From NCBI GenBank assembly GCA_963210315.1, contig OY723322.1, forward strand, positions 248,001-312,000: a stretch of DNA of 64,000 bases. Reading direction: 5' to 3'. A program made the translations under genes and the position numbers. This document shows positions 8,790 to 18,829 of this stretch, piece after piece; the first letter of the stretch is position 1; each line of letters starts with the position of its first letter. Under the pieces are notes generated by a model. That model saw only the letters and a list, made by a program, of their open reading frames with translations, was not told where the DNA came from and made no database searches. Source of the DNA: Rhynchopus euleeides (Eukaryota > Euglenozoa > Diplonemea > Diplonemida > Diplonemidae).

Positions 8790-11621
8790 TCATACCAAAC
8801 GGGACCGCCTGCGTGTGGGGGAGACGTCCATTTCTCCGACGACAGACCCACGCGGGCTGTCCAGCCTACCCGATTGCGAAACGCGGCGGCTGGTCTGCTC
8901 CCACTTCTTGCGGAGCTTCTCCGTCTGCCTGGTCCTGGGGCTCAGGTTGAAGTCCTCCCCCTCCGGCCCGGTGATAGCTTCGGGCATCAGGTCGAGCTTC
9001 GTGATCACCTTCCCCACCACCGCATCGAGATCCGTGTCGGCGCGCCTCTGGCGCCTGTTGTACTCAATGAATAACCTCATCTTCGGCGTGAAGGTCACCC
9101 GCTCCCCAACCTGCCCGATGGCGTTCCACAGCGGGTTGCGCCGCTTCTTCTCTCCGTCAAGCATCTCGGGTGTGACCTGAGTCGACTCAGGGGTGTACCT
9201 CGCGGCCCGCCGCAGATTCCCCGTGCCCGCCTGCACATAGCTCGTCTTATAGAACAGCCGGAAGTCCTCCTCGGGCTCCTCCATCCACTGCGTCCACATC
9301 GTGTCCGTCTCTGCGACGTGCTGCACCCCGGTGTGCTTCACCCTCCCGCTGGTCACCCGCAGCTCGAACTCATCACGGTTGGTGGTGAGAACCGCATCTG
9401 CGTCTGTCTGCGCAGAGGCATCCGTTAACGCACGCCCATGCCGCGAAAGGATCTTCTCATAGATGGACATCTCGTGACCCCCTGTGGTGATCAGCGCCAG
9501 GTTGTCCGACGCCCCCGCAGGGGTGGGCGGCACGTTGGGGTTGGGGCGGGCCAGGTGGTGCAGCGCTCGGTATTCATACATGTCGAAGGTCCTCTCCACC
9601 TCCGCACGCTGCTTCGGGACTGTGCAGAGCTGGGACAGGACGAGCGTCTTCAACTCGTTCACATTCAGCATCGGGTCCTCCACCTGCTCGGGGTGCTCGA
9701 TAGCCCAGGCGTTCAGCACAGCCTCCCCCTGCTCCACGAAGGCATCCCTGATGCGCTGCCGCAGCACAGCCGTCACCTCCCCGATGTCCTGCGAGAGGCA
9801 CCGCACGAAGGACACGATACTCTTCTCATCCATAGGGATTGTCGTGCAAGGCCTCTCCCGCGGCTTCACATGCGTCATCTTCAGCAGGGGTGCCAGCGAG
9901 GTGTCGAGGCGGACCGCTTCGATGGCGATGTCCGGCGGCACTAACGCCCCCATCCCCTCCAGCCCCTCCAGGTAAGCAGAGGAGGACCTGCGTTGTGTCA
10001 TCAGCCCCTTGAGTGCCCCAGAGGCAAGCCCTGAGGGGCCTTCGAATCGCTCCACAATAGACTCAAACTCCTTCTGCTGCTGGCGGAGCAGGTGGAGGGC
10101 GTCCTTCTTGCGCTGCAGGACGGCGGATCGGATGTCCTTCAGCTTCGAACGCATGAGGGAGCCGTGTCTCCGTACCTCCCTCTGCATGTAATGCACAGCT
10201 TGCAGGAGTGTCGTCACCTGCTTCTCATGCGTTGAGCCCGGGTTGACGATCTGCTCCCCCATCGTGCTTCCGGTGAACTGCGACAGCCGCTTGTGGAGAT
10301 TCTGTATCTGGATTTGCTGCTTGCTCTGCTCGATCTTGCTCATCATCAGCCGCTTCTCCACCTCGCTCGAATCCCCCTTCTTCGTGTTGCTGTTAAACTC
10401 GTCGAGGATCGCGCGCTGCTCCTTCTGGATATCAAACAGGCGCTCCTGCGACACCGGCTGACCCCCGCCGCCGCCACTCCTCCCACCCTCAAGAAACAAC
10501 GGGATGTCACGCTGGTCATGCCGCATCTCCTGCGCGTTCTCCTCCAACGCCTCGATCTTCTGCCGGAGAAGCCTGACATGGGCATCCTCCCTCTTCAGGA
10601 CGAAGAGGAGCTGCTTGTCTTTATTCGTCAGCAGGGTCGACCAAAGCGCATCCTTCGAGGCCTGCGTGGTGAGCGCATTGGAGAGCGCCTGCATCCTCCG
10701 CAGGAGATAGGGCACCATCGCACGGAGGGAACCCGTCTGCTCATAGCGCAGTGTGATGCTCCCCAGAGGTGTCGCTTCTATCTCTCGGGCGGTGGAGGAG
10801 ACCATCCGGTCGATCGGATCGAGAGGGGGTGTTTCGTCCCCCTCGGTGTGCGATGGGGGCGCGTCCCCCATGTCTGCCGCAAAAGCCCTCGGGGATGCGG
10901 TGCCGCGGGGCGAACCGTGGGGCGAACCGGCAGCACCCTCGGGGGGCGGAGCGCCTGTCCCAACGTCCTCCCCCCACACCACCCTGACGATCCTCAGGAG
11001 GCTCTCTCGGATCTCAGACATCGTCTGCGAGATGCTGTCCGCCGCCTGCCCCTCCGACGCGGTCCCATCCTCTGCCGCCTCCCCACCCGCAGGCTCGGTG
11101 TCGGCGTCCTCCGTCACGTCGCTCTCAGCGGCAGACCTCGCGTTGGACAGCACCTTGCTCTGCAGCATGTCGACCTCCTCCTCGGTTATGACATACACCC
11201 CTCGCCGCAATGCCTCCCTCTTGAAGGGATCCCCATCGTCCGCAACGGCAGGTGCAGGGGCAGGGTTGGGGTGCGGCGGGTTGGCAATGCCTTTGGGGGA
11301 TTCCGGCTGGCCCGCAGCAGCACCGCCGGGGCGGGGCGACCCGCGGAGGGATCCACGGGGCGACCCGCGGGGCGACGGGGCGGCATCGCCGGGGCTGCGG
11401 CGGGGTGTCGGTGGCGCCGCCGCAGTGGCGCTGCTGGCCCCTCCCGTGGGGGTCCGCGGGGATCCCGGCGGTGAGGCGGGCGCCGCCACGCCCTCCCCTG
11501 GGGGGGTTGGCGGTGGTGGGGCTGCGGCAGAGGCCTGCTTCTGTTGGCCCTGTTGTTGCTGTTGCTGCTGCTGCGCCTGTGGCGGGGTGCTCCCCGTGGA
11601 GGCGCGCTTTCCGGTTTTCAT
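8790..11621 (-). CDS. Coiled-coil protein with disordered SPRG-rich N terminus, 943 aa
   Basis: Single-exon frame from ATG 11621 (MKTGKRASTGS) to a TGA ending at 8790. Residues 1-130 are disordered: a poly-Gln tract, Pro/Ala-rich sequence and repeated SPRGSPRG motifs. Around residues 270-460 the sequence is charged and heptad-like (VRLLRQKIEALEENAQEMRHDQRD; KRLMMSKIEQSKQQIQIQNLHKRL), so probably coiled coil. More ordered sequence follows, containing DAFVEQGEAVLNAWAIEHPEQVEDP and a basic tail RTRQTEKLRKKWEQTSRR. No catalytic motif, signal peptide or membrane span. The frame continues upstream to 11885 but that part is Pro/His-rich and probably untranslated. Function unknown; a structural role is inference only. 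Confidence 0.7.
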   Translation of the reverse strand: MKTGKRASTGSTPPQAQQQQQQQQGQQKQASAAAPPPPTPPGEGVAAPASPPGSPRTPTGGASSATAAAPPTPRRSPGDAAPSPRGSPRGSLRGSPRPGGAAAGQPESPKGIANPPHPNPAPAPAVADDGDPFKREALRRGVYVITEEEVDMLQSKVLSNARSAAESDVTEDADTEPAGGEAAEDGTASEGQAADSISQTMSEIRESLLRIVRVVWGEDVGTGAPPPEGAAGSPHGSPRGTASPRAFAADMGDAPPSHTEGDETPPLDPIDRMVSSTAREIEATPLGSITLRYEQTGSLRAMVPYLLRRMQALSNALTTQASKDALWSTLLTNKDKQLLFVLKREDAHVRLLRQKIEALEENAQEMRHDQRDIPLFLEGGRSGGGGGQPVSQERLFDIQKEQRAILDEFNSNTKKGDSSEVEKRLMMSKIEQSKQQIQIQNLHKRLSQFTGSTMGEQIVNPGSTHEKQVTTLLQAVHYMQREVRRHGSLMRSKLKDIRSAVLQRKKDALHLLRQQQKEFESIVERFEGPSGLASGALKGLMTQRRSSSAYLEGLEGMGALVPPDIAIEAVRLDTSLAPLLKMTHVKPRERPCTTIPMDEKSIVSFVRCLSQDIGEVTAVLRQRIRDAFVEQGEAVLNAWAIEHPEQVEDPMLNVNELKTLVLSQLCTVPKQRAEVERTFDMYEYRALHHLARPNPNVPPTPAGASDNLALITTGGHEMSIYEKILSRHGRALTDASAQTDADAVLTTNRDEFELRVTSGRVKHTGVQHVAETDTMWTQWMEEPEEDFRLFYKTSYVQAGTGNLRRAARYTPESTQVTPEMLDGEKKRRNPLWNAIGQVGERVTFTPKMRLFIEYNRRQRRADTDLDAVVGKVITKLDLMPEAITGPEGEDFNLSPRTRQTEKLRKKWEQTSRRVSQSGRLDSPRGSVVGEMDVSPTRRRSRLV

Positions 11622-11795
11622 CCCCGCAGAGATGTCGGGGGGCTGGGCATAGAGTGTGGGGGTGCGGTGGGGGTGGTGTGAGGGGGTGGTGTCGATGGGA
11701 GGGTTTGCCCGTGGCTGCTCTGGTGGTGGCGGTGGTGGTGGGGTGTGTGGAAGTGAGGTGTTGTGTGGGCATGGGGGAAGCGGGAGTAGAAGTGA

Positions 11796-12332
11796 CGGGA
11801 ATACACAGAGATTCCTAATGTAGGGTGTCATCACACCGCACAGTGGCACTTCACAACTCGACATTGCAGCCTGGCTGCAGACCAATCAGGTATGGTTGTG
11901 CCGCTGAGGCACGGTATCGGTCACTTCGGAGATCAGAGACTCTAGTCTTTTGTGCTTTGAACATCATCTGGTCTGAAGGGCGCTCCGCATTCCATACAGC
12001 GTGGAAGGATGCGCGCGTGAGTGTGGCTCAGTCTCGACCTATTCTTTAAAGTATGCTCACCTCCCCTTGCGGGAATACACAGAGATTCCTAATGTATAAT
12101 GTCATCACAGGCACCGCATGTCGCGTGACGCTTCTCTACTGCACTCCAGAACTCGGTTACAGGCCAATCAGGTATGGTTGTGCCGCTGAGGCACGGTATC
12201 GGTCACGTCGGAGATCAGAGACTCTAGTCTTTTGTGCTTTGAACATCATCTGGTCTGAAGGGCGCTCCTCATTCCATACAGCGTGGAAGGATGCACACGT
12301 GAGTGTGGCTCAGTCTCGACCTATTCTTTAAA
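11796..12332. repeat. 282-bp tandem repeat, left part (about two units)
   Basis: Unit 1 (about 11796-12050, start truncated and diverged) and unit 2 (12051-12332) are near-identical direct repeats. Each unit carries the same landmarks in order: AATACACAGAGATTCCT, CCAATCAGGTATGG, a small hairpin GTGCCgctgaGGCAC, and a close at CCTATTCTTTAAA. Each unit has a plus-strand open frame of up to 92 codons ending at the unit boundary. The length is a multiple of three, but I see no domain. The array lies upstream of the coiled-coil gene starting at 11621, so it could be a promoter or UTR repeat, a satellite, or the remains of a duplicated small gene. Confidence 0.9.
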
Positions 12333-13089
12333 CATGAATCTGCCCCGTTAACGGGTAACCGGTATTACCGGAAACCCGGTAATCGGCCCCCATTACCGGG
12401 TATTACCGGGTCAAAAACGGGTATTACCGGGTAAAATCGGGGGTATTACCGGGTCCGGTAATACCCGTTTTCGTATTACCGGGGATTTTCAGTGGGGATT
12501 TCCTTGGGGTAGGGCTGCTTCACGGGGACGTCACAGTGAACCAATACACCCTGTTGACTGATTTTTTGGCAGCGCTCATGCTGGTGTGTCTGACGGCCCC
12601 AGAGAAAGGTGTGCCTTCCCCCCAAAACACCCCCCCTCCCCCACTCCCCAGGCCAACCACAGGAGCACGTCGCATGCTTTCGGATGAACACCCCCCCCCT
12701 ACCCCACCAGTACCTGTTTGTTCTTGATGTCACTTCCCCAAGCGCTTTGTCATATTTGACCCCCCCACCACCACCAGTACCTTCGCTTTCGACAAGAATG
12801 CCCCCCCCCCCTCCGCGCACACACACACACACGTTCATTTTTTTGTTTAGTGGAGGTCGCACCGAGCGAACTCTGATGCCTGCCTTCTCTGTCACGCACA
12901 AAGTGGGTTTGCTGACATTTTATGACCCCCCTCCAAGCTGCCACTCGAGGAAATATTTGGAGCAATATTTTAGCGTGGGGGCGAAACCAGACTTGACTGG
13001 TAGTGAGTGAAGACCCACCCACGCTCGGGGCCATAAACAAAAAGGAAAAAAGATATCACACCCCCACCCACTCCCATTCTACCCCGTGA

Positions 13090-13953
13090 TTAAACCAGAT
13101 CGAGATCAATCACATCCGTCATCAGGTTTTCGCCAGAGGAAGCAAGGTTGCCCTCATCTCTGTCGTCGTCGTCGCTGCCTTCGTCATCGTCGTCGTCGTC
13201 CCTACATCCAGTGTGGGTTGGCAGAACGCCTTCCAGTGCGAGGCGAGCCCGCTGAAGACGCAGTGCTTCCTTCCGCTCCTGGTCCGCAAAGCGCCCTTCA
13301 ATGTCACCGTTGGCACGGGTGAACAGGCGCTTGCAGAAAGTTTTCGGGGCAGTGCCCGCAGCAGTCAGCATACTCGACGCCACCGAGTAAATGCTGTCGA
13401 CACCAGTCACTGAGGCAGGCATGGTTAGCAGGCAGGTGACAACCTGGGCGAGGTCTCCCAACTCTGAGGTGAGGTGGAAGTGCCAGAACGCTGATGCGGT
13501 AGGGAATTGGCAGAGGACGTCGAAGTCGAGCTGCTTGTATGTCGTCAGTTGTTGGAGCACGGGGTCCGTGAACAGCGCCGGAAACAACTCCTGCCACTTG
13601 GAGTCCGACGCTGCCATCACAGCCTCATCAACTGTCTCCGTTGCCACCGACTCAGGGTCGAAAATGGCAAGGTGCTCGAAAAGGTCTCGAGACTTGTAAG
13701 AGCTCCAGATCTGTTGGAGAAGCACCTTCTCTTCCGGGCCAGCGGCCCGGATTGCCTTCCTCACACGCAGATGAACTGCGTGTGCCTCGTTCATCCCCTT
13801 TGGCGGGTTTGATACCCACAGGAAGAACTCGCGCAGCGGCGCGAATCTCTCCTCCATGGCCCCCATCTCATCAAATGCCTTCGTGCGCTTTTCATCATTG
13901 CACAGGAGCACCGAAAGCTGCCGCAGTGATGCTGGTTTGTATGAGCGCGCCAT
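13090..13953 (-). pseudogene. hAT transposase C-terminal region (dimerisation part)
   Basis: 287-codon open frame from ATG 13953 to TAA at 13090. Residues around 165-210 (FWHFHLTSELGDLAQVVTCL, then LTMPASVTGVDSIYSVAS) match the layout of the hAT dimerisation segment: a trp-rich helix, a leucine stretch, then P-A-S and the E-R-x-F-S position, here diverged to D-S-I-Y-S. The tail is acidic with an Asp run. It lies inside the 12333-16739 element. The DDE catalytic core normally upstream is missing between here and the zinc-finger frame, so a working transposase is unlikely unless a spliced part was overlooked. Confidence 0.6.
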
Positions 13954-14008
13954 CTCTGACTGGAGGAATGCGAGGAGGGTCTCGCGCCTACGTTATATAT
14001 GTGTGCGT

Positions 14009-14632
14009 TCACCTCAAACAACGCACACCACCGCGTCTGTGACGTCGTCTGCGGTGCCTCAGTCTTTTCCTCATCCACTTGTACGCTCCCTGTCTGCCGA
14101 TCGTGCACACGTAGTCCAGGTCAGCCTGCGCTTCAAACTTGGAGGTCGTAGTGGGACGGCTTTTGGCGGCAGGTGTGGCGGTGGCAGCAGGTGGGGGATG
14201 AGGCTTCTCCGCAAGCTCCGTCGCCCTTCTTTTGTGCGTCTCACTTTTCTTCACATGGTTTCTGGCCGTCGAACTTTCCACGTGATCCAGGACCACCTTG
14301 CACGCCTCGCAGAACAGCACTGTGTCGGCTTCCCTGAATCCTTCTTTCAGCTTCGTGTCTCGGTGCACTTTCTCCAACGCGCCGACCTTCTTCACCTCCA
14401 AGCAACCGACATCGAAGCCGTCCTTTGCTGCGGCCTCCTTGAGCTTTGTCAGACGCACCGCAGGCGTGACCAATCCGGTCTTTGACGAACGGGCCTCCGC
14501 AAGCTTCTTCTGGATTTCCTTTGGTTTCGTTGGTGTGTCTGCATTAGCTGGCGTGTCTGTCTCGTCATCCTTTTTGTGGTTTCCCTTTTTTGAACGATTT
14601 TTTTGAACGATTTTTGGCCGTGCTCGTAGCAT
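14009..14632 (-). pseudogene. CGGBP1-like zinc-finger N-terminal part of the hAT-type element
   Basis: Frame from ATG 14632. It has a basic, Lys/Thr-rich leader (about residues 1-85) and then a finger near residues 100-130: LFCEACKVVLDHVESSTARN, HVKKSETHKRR. Order and spacing (C-x2-C, VVLDHV, H and TH) resemble the BED-like finger of CGGBP1, a vertebrate protein derived from hAT transposons. After ADLDYV the frame turns into Arg-rich sequence and stops, where transposases of this type continue into the catalytic domain. It is therefore truncated, frameshifted or followed by an unrecognised intron. It belongs with the 13090-13953 segment on the same strand. Confidence 0.6.
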
Positions 14633-15359
14633 TCCCCGTTGAGGGGGTCGCTATTTCGTGTTCTCCTGGCCGCACGGAGGCATTGCCTTACGTCGCCTCT
14701 TCCTCTTTTCCTTTGGTGGTGTGTTGGTCTGGCACAGAGGGCGGGACCGTGCTGATATGCACAGTGACGACTCTCCCTTTTGTTTTGTGCCCGCCTCCAC
14801 CGAGATTCGGCTGATGCCTCTCAGACTGGGGGCGGGCGGTCGCCGACCCTTTTCTGTACGAGGTTTTCCACAGGCTGCACACCTGCCCCGCGGCTGTGTG
14901 GCAGTCTTCGCGGAGTGCAATGCGAAGGTCTGGCCTGACGTGGTGTGACTATTTAGACTCCAGGTGTCTCCACCCTTCCTGGTCTGGGGAGCCTCGGTAC
15001 CCAAGCAGTTTTCGGTCATGCCCTGGACCACGGCCGTGCTAGACTCCTGGTGCAGGCACCCGTCATGGTCCGGGGACGGCCCCCCCAGGCAGTTTAACGT
15101 CTTACCCAGGACCTTTTTTTTTCCCTCTTGTGTCCCATGCCTTGTTTGCAGTGATCGCATTGTTGGCCATCCTTGCTGTAGTTCGGCATGCCGCCCTTCC
15201 CACCTTCCCCCACCCCCTCCCCGGCGGTTTTGCTCTCCGTGTGGTTTGGTGGTACTGGTGAGCCATCTGGGGAAAGAACCTTGACAATCCCGGGCCGGCA
15301 GTACGTTCGTCACCCCCACGGGCTCGGCCGGTTTCTAAACCTTTAGGCAATCTACGTCC

Positions 15360-15530
15360 GCAGGCCAAGAACCCGGTGTGCAGATGCACGTTGGGAGCCC
15401 CCTGAAGTCCGCACACGCCCTCTCTGAGTAGTCCCCGACCAAGCGCTGGCCTCTCTGACCGACTACCATGCCGCCGCAGGCCAAGAACCCGGTGTGCCGA
15501 AGCACATTGGGAGCCCCCTGAAGTCAACAC
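15360..15530. repeat. Two copies of a 48-bp direct repeat inside the transposon
   Basis: CAGGCCAAGAACCCGGTGTG followed by a short variable stretch and TTGGGAGCCCCCTGAAGTC occurs at about 15361-15410 and again at about 15477-15526. It lies in the noncoding spacer between the basic ORF and the zinc-finger ORF of the 4.4-kb element. Confidence 0.75.
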
Positions 15531-15711
15531 AGCACCCCGCCAGTGGCTCCAGCTGTCCCTCCCCATGTCAGAGTTGACGGAAAAAGGCGGACCCTCTTTT
15601 GTCCCAGTGCTCCGTGCTATGCACTGGGACCCCGTTGCCCAGGCGGACCAGCCTGGGGGAGCCCTCGGGGTGTGGGGTTGAGTTTTACGACTTCCCTAGG
15701 TCTTAGGTAGT

Positions 15712-15927
15712 TTAAGGTCGTGCCCAGGACCTTTTTGGAGCGGCTTTCTGGGCAGCTTTGGAAGCGGGTTTAGTCGTTGATTTTTTTGCTGACTTCTTCG
15801 CTGACTTGGCGACGGGCTTGTCCGACTCACTGTCCCCGCTCTCGCTCTCGCTCCTATCGGCACCGTGTTTCCGCTTGAAGGTCTTCGCGAGATTCTGGGA
15901 TTGTGAGACCTGCTTCGCTCTCCCCAT
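15712..15927 (-). CDS. Small Lys/Ser-rich basic ORF inside the transposon, 71 aa
   Basis: ATG 15927, MGRAKQVSQSQNLAKTFKRK, then a Ser/Glu acidic patch and repeated KSAKK motifs, ending KRSWARP. It lies at the 5' side of the element's minus-strand gene set, so it could be a first exon supplying a nuclear localisation signal. The end of the frame (AAAAGGTCCTGGGCACGACC) is almost repeated at about 15095-15125, where the matching sequence reads CCTGGGTAAGAC, a possible donor site. No domain. Low confidence that it is translated on its own. Confidence 0.3.
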   Translation of the reverse strand: MGRAKQVSQSQNLAKTFKRKHGADRSESESGDSESDKPVAKSAKKSAKKSTTKPASKAAQKAAPKRSWARP

Positions 15928-16745
15928 CGTGCTGTGAAGCCGAAAGGCTTCTCCTATCGGGTAGATGTTGTGGTCTGGGCAAAACTGGCTGAATTGCGGC
16001 ATCGTTGGGCTTGGTATAAATATCGATGAGGCGGATGGGGGGGGGGGGGGGGGGGGGCTGCATGTACACCATGGCTACCATGGTTGCGTCCTTGCCGGAG
16101 GGAACAGTTGCGACGGACGTCGAGGCCTGCCCAGCGGGGTTATAGCTCACAACACGCAGAGGCTGTCGGAGATGCTGGCACGTCGAAGGTAGGATTTTAC
16201 GTACTGGACAGATTTTGTGACCCGTGCATTTCCCCACTCTAAATAGCGCTGCTGCCTGGCTCCACCTCGCTACCCGCTGGGTTGCGAGGTATGTCGCCTT
16301 TTTCGTGCGTGTTTTCGCCCCCACTAAAATATTGCTCGATTTTTTCCCCGAGTGGTCATAAAGTCCAATGTCAGCAAATACACTGCATGTGGGGGGGGGG
16401 GGGCATTCTTGTCGAAAGCGAAGGTACTGGTGGTGGTGGTGGTGGGGGGGGGGGGGTCAAATATGACGAAGGGCAAGCGCTGTCAAGAACGAGAAGGTCC
16501 AGGTGGGGTCAGGGAGGGGGGGAGGGGTGTTGTTCATCTGAAATGCGTCACACAGTGCTAAGGGGGAGGGGATCAATTCGCAAAATAAAGGGAAATTCCC
16601 ATGGAAAATCCCCGGTAGCGCTACCGGGCTATAACCGGGTATTACCGGGCAAACGGGTATTACCGGACCCGGTAATACCCGTTTTTCGACCCGGTAATAC
16701 CCGGTAATACCCGGTAGCCGTTAACGGGGCAGATTCATGTTTAAA

Positions 16746-17245
16746 GTATGCTCACCTTCCCTTGCGGGAATACACAGAGATTCCTTATGTATAATGTCAT
16801 CACAGGCACCGCATGTCGCGTGACGCTTCTCTACTGCACGTCATACCTTGGCTGCAGACCAATCAGGTATGGTTGTGCCGCTGAGGCACGGTATCGGTCA
16901 CGTCGGAGATCAGAGACTCTAGTCTTTTGTGCTTTGAACATCATCTGGTCTGAAGGGCGCTCCTCATTCCATACAGCGTGGAAGGATGCACACGTGAGTG
17001 TGGCTCAGTCTCGACCTATTCTTTAAAGTATGCTCACCTTCCCTTGCGGGAATACACAGAGATTCCTTATGTATAATGTCATCACAGGCACCGCATGTCG
17101 CGTGACGATTCTCTTCTGCACGTCATACCTGCTGCAGACCAATCAGGTATGGTTGTGCCACTGAGGCACGGTATCGGTCACTTCGGAGATCAGAGACTCT
17201 AGTCTTTTGTGCTTTGAACATCATCTGGTCTGAAGGGCAATTCGC
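16746..17245. repeat. 282-bp tandem repeat, right part (units 3 and 4)
   Basis: Unit 3 (16746-17027) is exactly 282 bp. Unit 4 starts at 17028 and diverges after about 17238, where CTGAAGGGC is followed by unrelated sequence. Units 2 and 3 were adjacent before the 4.4-kb insertion. Divergence between units is a few scattered substitutions, so the duplication is recent. Confidence 0.9.
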
Positions 17246-18829
17246 AATACTCACAGGGCAGGTGTGATGCCAGCCTATTCTGCAAAGGGCCACGAGGGAT
17301 ACGAGGGATAACCACCCCCACTCGACATGCGGGGCACGGGGATGAGGGTCAGCCAAAATGGGCGGTAGGAGCAGGGTGGTGGGTGGGAGGGGAGATGGCT
17401 GCCTCTAAGGGAGATATCACTGGTCTCGCAGAAAGAGACAAGACAAGTCTGCTTTCCGCCCTACTGCCCGCACCCCACCCCCCACAGCCCCGGAAGGGGG
17501 CGGCTCCCCTTGTTGCAAGAGGGCGACACTGGCCTCCGTGCACTGGCGTGTGTCTCTGGTGCAGTCTCTGAGTTAACGGTGGGAACTTGCAGCAGAGAGA
17601 GAGAGAGAGAGGGGGAGGGGGGAAGGCAGTCACCCTCACACAACACCACCTTCGGCAGGTATATACCGTTGGGTAGGTAGATGTGCCGGAATTTTGTTTC
17701 GGCCTGTCCGGCTCGGAAGATAACCTGGGGGGGTTTGGGGGCAGGCCCCAAACCAAAACCCCCCCCTCCACTGACGCGGTTACCCAGTCAGACGTCCTTC
17801 ACCTCGGCCCCCACCCCCCCCCCCCACTCTCACTGCCAGTCGATTGGGTCGGAGCCGCAACAGATTCCAAGCCAAGGGTGTGGGTGGGTGGGGAGGGGAG
17901 GGGGGGGCACACATCGTTCAACGTTTTGAATGAAAGGGAGATGAAATATTCGTCCGATTCTTGGACCAGATAACAGCATTCGATGCCACCGCATGCGCTG
18001 TGTGTGTGTGTTGAGACCAACCCATTCGCGTGATGTGGGTGTGTGGGAATCAACCAGGCCTCACGCCCCTCCTGGGACTCCCCTGAAGAGCACAGTGAAT
18101 CCCGCTCCGGAGTTCCTCGCCAGAATATCAGAAGGGGGCATCAGGTGCCAAGTGTGAGTGGTGGCTGTTTGCAAGTGAAGCGGGTGGGAGGTGACGCCCC
18201 GTGTGTTTTGACACAGAACGGGCGGCATAAGGCTTGAGTGCCCTGCCCTTTGGTGGATATGAAAGTACCTCCATGCTCCGAACGGCAGGTGGCACTGCCT
18301 GCTGGAGGGGAGCGCGCGGTGACACGGTTTGGCACAGAGAGAAAAACCCACCAATAGCGAAGATAGGCCAGGGTGCCTTCGCCGAATCGTTGGATTTTAC
18401 CATCTTCTCTTCGCAGGTTTTCCAACCAATAAAAAATGGCGTCGTTTCATTCCAGTATTCCCTGCTGGTTTCTCGACTCAAGATTCCATCCGTTGCCTTA
18501 CACCACAACTCAAAGCAAAGGGGGGAGTCGACGGCTAGCACACTCTCGATGACTCTTTCCGCCCATATTCGTCGTGTCTGTGAAAGCAAACACATCAGTC
18601 ACAGAACAGCGCACGTTTGGATGAAATATTTTGGAGGTTGCTGTGCGGAGAGGTGAGATGTGGCCCTTCTTGCAGGCGCCGTACGTAAACGCTGCCTGCC
18701 GCGGGTGCTGCACCTTTGTGTTCGATTTCCTCCTCCTTCATTGCATGAGGTTACAAAACAACACCTGAAAATGCACCAACTTTAGCACTTCCAACTCCAT
18801 AGCATAGCGAAGCCCCCGAACAGATTACT
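17246..18829. other. Intergenic region without a recognisable gene
   Basis: Short, overlapping open frames on both strands show no domain, no biased coding composition and no splice-consistent extension. A GA microsatellite lies at about 17594-17612 and C/G homopolymer runs at about 17810. I see nothing else to annotate. Confidence 0.6.

Larger units (their letters stand above)
12333..16739. mobile_element. 4.4-kb DNA transposon with long TIRs and hAT-like gene remnants
   Basis: Both ends read CATGAATCTGCCCCGTTAAC inward and are flanked by TTTAAA (12327-12332 and 16740-16745). Restoring one TTTAAA exactly rejoins the 282-bp repeat array, so this is an insertion with a 6-bp target duplication. 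The terminal 150-190 bp are arrays of CCCGGTAATACCCGG-like palindromes. Weaker inverted similarity runs on to about 12990 and from 16310 (for example the AGCAATATTTTAG and GAAAGCGAAGGTACTGG segments). Three open segments lie on the minus strand: a basic peptide, a zinc-finger protein and a hAT C-terminal region. The central catalytic part was not found, so this looks like a decayed or internally deleted copy. A short relative with the same ends sits at 44272-44410. Confidence 0.85.
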
